A stretch of DNA of 48,900 nucleotides from Pseudomonadota bacterium (GTDB taxonomy: Bacteria; Pseudomonadota; Gammaproteobacteria; Burkholderiales; Burkholderiaceae_C), in NCBI GenBank assembly GCA_021845505.1, contig JAJZVU010000029.1, forward strand, positions 1 to 48,900, given 5' to 3'. The translations under genes were made by a program, and so were the position numbers. This document shows, piece by piece, positions 45,692 to 48,900 of this stretch (position 1 is its first letter; each line of letters starts with the position of its first letter). Below the pieces are notes generated by a model, which did not search any database, was not told the DNA's origin, and worked only from the letters and a program-made list of their open reading frames with translations.

Positions 45692-46276
45692 TCAGATGCT
45701 CTCGCGCATGCGCCACCAGGGGTCTTCCGACACCGGTTGCGCGCCTGCGATGCGATCGAGCAGGCGCTGCGGATCGGGGTCGACCAGCAGCAGCCCGAGC
45801 ATGTCGGGAGAGACGAAGCCCTGTTCGTGGGTCTGGGCAAGGAAGTCCAGCAGCCCGTCGTAATAGCCTTCGCAGTTGACCAGGCCCACCGGCTTGTTGT
45901 GGTAGCCGAGCTGGCGCCAGGTCCAGATCTCGAACAATTCCTCCAGGGTCCCGAGGCCGCCGGGCAACGCGATGAAGGCGTCGGCGAAGTCGGCCATCAT
46001 TTTCTTGCGCTGGTGCATGGTCTGCACCACGTGCAGTTCGCTCAGGCCCTGGTGCGCGACCTCGCGCCGCATCAGCAGTTCGGTGGTCACGCCGACCACC
46101 CGTCCGCCGGCAGCCAGCGCGGCCTCGGCCGCCCGGTGCATCAGGCCGACGCTGCCCCCGCCGTAGACCAGGGTCATCGCGCGCTCGGCGATCGCGCGGC
46201 CCAGGCGGGTCGCGCAGTCCGCGTACGCGGAGTCGGCTCCGGCGCGGGAGCCGCAGTACACACAGACCGAATGCAT
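45692..46276 (-). CDS. LOG-family protein (cytokinin riboside 5'-monophosphate phosphoribohydrolase type)
   Basis: A 194-residue Rossmann-fold protein of the TIGR00730/LOG family. It has VCVYCGSRAGADSAYA, VYGGGSVGLMHRAAEAA and the catalytic motif LPGGLGTLEELFEIWTW. In plants and some bacteria the family frees the base from nucleoside monophosphates. The bacterial role is often unclear, and simple AMP or nucleotide hydrolysis is possible. It follows dgkA by 71 bases on the same strand and converges on glnB (18 bases). Confidence 0.92.
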   Translation of the reverse strand: MHSVCVYCGSRAGADSAYADCATRLGRAIAERAMTLVYGGGSVGLMHRAAEAALAAGGRVVGVTTELLMRREVAHQGLSELHVVQTMHQRKKMMADFADAFIALPGGLGTLEELFEIWTWRQLGYHNKPVGLVNCEGYYDGLLDFLAQTHEQGFVSPDMLGLLLVDPDPQRLLDRIAGAQPVSEDPWWRMRESI

Positions 46277-46347
46277 GGTGGGATGCCCGAGGCTTAGCTG
46301 AGAAGGCGAAGCTGCCGCGCGCCCGGCGCGCCTACGCCGCGCACGGC

Positions 46348-46722
46348 TCACAGCCAGCGCGGCAGCAGCACCAGCGCCCAGGTCGCCGCGCACAGCAGCA
46401 AGGTTAGCAGCACCGCGGCGCTGCCCAGGTCCTTGGCCTGTCCGCTGAGGTCATTGTGCTCCAGGGAGATGCGGTCGATCGCGCATTCCAGCGAGGTGTT
46501 GAGCAATTCGACGATCGGCACCAGCAGCACCGAGGCGACCAGCAGCGCGCGCTGCGTGCCGTCGTCGCCCAGCCACAGGCCCAGCGGCACCAGCAGCGCG
46601 GCGAGCAGGCCTTCCTGGCGCAGCGCCGACTCGGTGCGCCAGGCCGCGCGCAGTCCGCGCAGCGAATTGCGCAACGCACCCCAGGCTCGCCGCAGGCCCG
46701 AGGTCTTGTAGGGCGACGCCAA
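46348..46722 (-). CDS. dgkA: Diacylglycerol kinase
   Basis: Phosphorylates diacylglycerol to phosphatidate in the inner membrane. The 124-residue protein has three membrane helices and the family core: AAWRTESALRQEG, then NTSLECAIDRISLEHNDLSGQAKDLGSAAV, which holds the Glu and Asn of the active site. It starts at TTG 46722 with GAGGG seven bases upstream, giving the length of E. coli DgkA (122). It begins 10 bases after the stop of the GT4 gene and is in one unit with it and plcP. Upstream genes are predicted to make and consume diacylglycerol. Confidence 0.93.
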   Translation of the reverse strand: MASPYKTSGLRRAWGALRNSLRGLRAAWRTESALRQEGLLAALLVPLGLWLGDDGTQRALLVASVLLVPIVELLNTSLECAIDRISLEHNDLSGQAKDLGSAAVLLTLLLCAATWALVLLPRWL

Positions 46723-46732
46723 GCCAGCGCCC

Positions 46733-47767
46733 TCAATCCCCGCCGGTCGGCTGGCCGCACAGCTCGCGTTCGGCGGCCCGGCGCAGTTGCGACAGGAACT
46801 GTTCGGTGGCGCGCTCCCAGCTGAAGCGGCGGGCATGGGCCACTGCATTGTGGCGAGGCACGTGCAGCGCCTGCAGGCAGGCGTTGCGCAGGTCCTCGTC
46901 CAGCACTCCGGCGGCCGAGTCGCCGATGACGTCCAGCGGGCCGCTGACCGGATAGGCGGCCACCGGGCAGCCGCAGGCCAGCGCCTCGACCAGCACCAGC
47001 CCGAAGGTGTCGGTGCGGCTGGGGAAGACCAGCACGTCGGCGCCCGAGTACACCTCGGCCAGGCGCTCGGGGCTGAGCAGGCCGAGGAACCGCGCTTCGG
47101 GATAGCGTCGGCGGATGCGCGGCAATTCGGGCCCTTCGCCGACCACCCACTTGGTTCCCGGCAAGTCCAGCCGCAGGAAGGCGTCGATGTTCTTTTCCAC
47201 GGCCACGCGGCCGACGTACAGGAACACCGGCGGCTGGCCCGACAGCCGGCTGCCGGGGCGGGGATGGAACACCTGCAGATCGACTCCGCGCGACCACAGA
47301 GCGAGGTTGCGCAGTCCGCGCAAGCGCAATTCCTCGCAGATTCCCCGCGTGGGCACCAGGGTGGTGCGAGCCGCGCCGTGGAACCAGCGCAGGTAGGCGT
47401 AGGTCCACGCCAGCGGCACGCCCACGCGAGGGCGTATGTATTCGGGGAAGCGGGTGTGGTAGGCGCTGGTCAGCGGGATTCCCATGCGCAGCGCGGCGCG
47501 CCGCGCCGCCAGCCCCAGGGGCCCCTCGGTGGCCAGGTGCACCACGTCGGGGTCGAAGTCGTGCACCCGCGCGCGCACCGCGCGGTAGGGCAGCAGGCTG
47601 AGGCGGATCTCCGGGTAGGTCGGGCAGGGCAGCGTGGCGAAGGAGCCGGGTTCGATCACCTCGACTTGTTCGCCGCGCTGGCGCAACTGCTCGACCGTGG
47701 TCTGCAGGGTGCGCACCACCCCGTTGACTTGCGGGCTCCAGGCGTCGGTGGCGATCAGGATGCGCAC
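46733..47767 (-). CDS. GT4 glycosyltransferase, Agt-like (glycolipid synthesis)
   Basis: A 344-residue cytoplasmic or peripheral membrane glycosyltransferase of the GT4 family. It opens RILIATDAWSPQVNGVVRTLQT, typical of lipid glycosyltransferases, has FLYVGRVAVEKNIDAFL in the C-domain and the donor-binding motif FPSRTDTFGLVLVEALACG. It starts with GTG 47767, 13 bases inside the metallophosphoesterase gene. Agt enzymes glycosylate diacylglycerol in phosphate-starved bacteria; the same gene pair with plcP is known there. The lipid acceptor is inferred from context. A mannosyltransferase for another acceptor is the alternative. Confidence 0.85.
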   Translation of the reverse strand: MRILIATDAWSPQVNGVVRTLQTTVEQLRQRGEQVEVIEPGSFATLPCPTYPEIRLSLLPYRAVRARVHDFDPDVVHLATEGPLGLAARRAALRMGIPLTSAYHTRFPEYIRPRVGVPLAWTYAYLRWFHGAARTTLVPTRGICEELRLRGLRNLALWSRGVDLQVFHPRPGSRLSGQPPVFLYVGRVAVEKNIDAFLRLDLPGTKWVVGEGPELPRIRRRYPEARFLGLLSPERLAEVYSGADVLVFPSRTDTFGLVLVEALACGCPVAAYPVSGPLDVIGDSAAGVLDEDLRNACLQALHVPRHNAVAHARRFSWERATEQFLSQLRRAAERELCGQPTGGD

Positions 47768-48687
47768 GCGCGCGCTCCCGGCAGCAGCTCGGCGAGCACC
47801 CGCGGACTGGCCGATGCGGGAGTCCACATCAGCAACTGCAGCGCTCCGTTGTCGAGTTCGGCCACCGCGGTCAGGCTTTCCACCCAGTCGCCGCAGTTGG
47901 CGTACACGAGGGAGCCGATGCGCCGCAGTTCGGCGCGGTGGATGTGGCCGCACACCACCCCCTCGCAGCCCCGCCGCGAGGCCTCCTCGGCGAGCAGCTG
48001 CTCGAAGTGGGAGATGTAGCTGACCGCGTTCTTGACCTTGCCCTTGAGGTACTGCGAAAGCGACCAGTAGGAAAAGCCCATGCGGTGGCGAACATGGTTC
48101 AGCCAGCGGTTGAGCTTGAGGGTGAACACATACAGCGCGTCGCCCAGGTGGGCCAGCCAGCGGGCGTGCATCACCACGCCGTCGAACCAGTCGCCATGCA
48201 CCACCCACAGCCGGGCGCCTCCGGCGGTCAGGTGCACGGCGTCGCTGAGCACCTCGATGCCGCCGAAATGCAGCCCCGCGTAGTGCCTGGCGAATTCGTC
48301 GTGGTTGCCCGGCACGAACACCACCCGGCTGCCCTTGCGAGCCTTGCGCAGCAGCTTCTGCACCACGTCGTTGTGGGCCTGCGGCCAGTACCAGCCCTTG
48401 CGCAGTTGCCAGCCGTCGATGATGTCCCCGACCAGGTAGATGGTCGTGGCATGGCAGTTGCGCAGCAATTCCAGCAGCACCGTGGCCTTGCAGTCGCGGG
48501 TACCCAGGTGCACGTCGGACAGCCACAGCGTGCGGTAGCGGTGCGCCTCCGGCTCGTCGACGCCGTCGGAGGCGGCGAGACCGGCGGTCGGGCCGGGCGG
48601 CGCGACGGACTGTGTCGGCGGCGGCAGGTCGCGGCGGGACAGGCCTGCGCCGCCGCGCTGAGCCAGGGTCGTGAATGCGGGCCACAT
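47755..48687 (-). CDS. Metallophosphoesterase, PlcP-like (COG2908)
   Basis: A 310-residue binuclear-metal phosphoesterase. Metal motifs are in order: LSDVHLGT (Asp58, His60), YLVGDIIDGW, VPGNHDE, VVHGDWFD and GHIHRAE. Such proteins are often labelled UDP-2,3-diacylglucosamine diphosphatase, but the block GWYWPQAHNDVVQKLLRKAR and the GNHDE-to-FGGIEV stretch match, from memory, the PlcP phospholipase C of Sinorhizobium, which degrades phospholipids under phosphate limitation. An N-terminal extension of about 45 residues, Pro-rich, precedes the domain. Four Pho-box-like repeats lie 24 bases upstream. The GT4 gene overlaps its 3' end. Confidence 0.85.
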   Translation of the reverse strand: MWPAFTTLAQRGGAGLSRRDLPPPTQSVAPPGPTAGLAASDGVDEPEAHRYRTLWLSDVHLGTRDCKATVLLELLRNCHATTIYLVGDIIDGWQLRKGWYWPQAHNDVVQKLLRKARKGSRVVFVPGNHDEFARHYAGLHFGGIEVLSDAVHLTAGGARLWVVHGDWFDGVVMHARWLAHLGDALYVFTLKLNRWLNHVRHRMGFSYWSLSQYLKGKVKNAVSYISHFEQLLAEEASRRGCEGVVCGHIHRAELRRIGSLVYANCGDWVESLTAVAELDNGALQLLMWTPASASPRVLAELLPGARACAS

Positions 48688-48695
48688 GAGCCTTC

Positions 48696-48752
48696 ATTGC
48701 AGCGTGGCTGCATGACGGCCGCGTGACGCCTGGATGACGCGTCGATGACGAT
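48696..48752 (-). promoter_or_regulatory. Pho-box-like array upstream of plcP
   Basis: Reading the minus strand, CGTCAT, CGTCAT, CGTCAC and CGTCAT recur with starts exactly 11 bp apart (plus-strand TGACG at 48713, 48724, 48735 and 48746). PhoB boxes are direct repeats of CTGTCAT with 11-bp period, so four half-sites make two boxes. The core GTCA(T/C) is kept while the leading CT is C. TGCAAT at 48701-48696, about 10 bases past the last repeat, could be the -10; the start would then fall almost on the ATG at 48687. Confidence 0.6.
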
Positions 48753-48900
48753 CGCGAGTTGCCGGCGACGCCGTCGGCGCGGCGCGGGCGCGTGGCCTCA
48801 GCGCCCGGTGCCCGTTGCCGCTGTGTTGCCTGGTGCGCCGGCGCTGGCGGCCGGGGATGGCGCGCTGGCCCGCGGGGCCGCAGCGCTGGCTCGCGGGGCG

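Overview
This 48.9 kb window is GC-rich, gene-dense chromosomal sequence from a betaproteobacterium, very probably order Burkholderiales. The pointers are gene order and protein sequence: xseA/sodB divergent from exbB-exbD-lpxK-Trm112-kdsB-adk, dnaG-rpoD with an Ala/Lys-rich RpoD N-terminus, clpS-clpA, a zapB-like gene plus zapA followed by 6S RNA, and an intracellular polyhydroxyalkanoate depolymerase. I see no phage, transposase, CRISPR array or plasmid gene; almost everything is core housekeeping. I did not assign a genus.

Layout. 1-500: no gene, then tRNA-Thr(CGU) with its terminator. 0.5-13.4 kb, minus strand: fbp, pepN, prfB (programmed +1 frameshift), dnaJ, dnaK, grpE, an ArnT/PMT-like glycosyltransferase inserted between grpE and hemH, hemH, and a class III nucleotide cyclase with an FHA domain. 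13.5-22 kb, minus: rpoD, dnaG, adk, kdsB, a Trm112-like protein, lpxK, exbD, exbB. 22-30.5 kb, mostly plus: xseA, sodB, icd, clpS, clpA, lgt, with a minus-strand DUF192 gene and a 49-residue basic exported protein between sodB and icd. 30.5-32.8 kb, minus: PIN protein, TauE/SafE permease, 6S RNA, zapA, zapB-like. 32.8-39.5 kb: BtuC/BtuD-like ABC genes (plus) converging on a BtuF-like binding protein, then nth, rsxB, phaZ and an aspartate/aromatic aminotransferase (minus). 39.7-45.7 kb: uvrB, a low-molecular-weight phosphatase, a FemAB-like acetyltransferase (minus), nadE, glnB. 45.7-48.9 kb, minus: a LOG-family gene and a probable plcP-agt-dgkA operon.

The most interesting part is the right end. 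A COG2908 metallophosphoesterase of the PlcP type, a GT4 glycosyltransferase of the Agt type and diacylglycerol kinase are packed in one tail-to-head unit. Immediately upstream are four direct repeats with the core GTCA(T/C), spaced exactly 11 bp, the geometry of PhoB boxes. Together they read as a phosphate-starvation lipid-remodelling module: PlcP releases diacylglycerol from phospholipid, the glycosyltransferase makes a glycolipid from it, and DgkA can return it to phosphatidate. This is inference from family membership and site geometry.

Other points of note are an intrinsic terminator directly in front of dnaJ inside the dnaK-dnaJ unit; a sigma-32-like promoter before dnaK; a complete 6S RNA with its own promoter; two genes whose -10 element sits at leaderless distance from the ATG; divergent genes that share one CATG as both start codons; a four-run G-quadruplex motif; and a 13-bp tandem repeat before clpS. 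Coordinates and starts were worked out by hand; promoter calls are weaker than gene calls.
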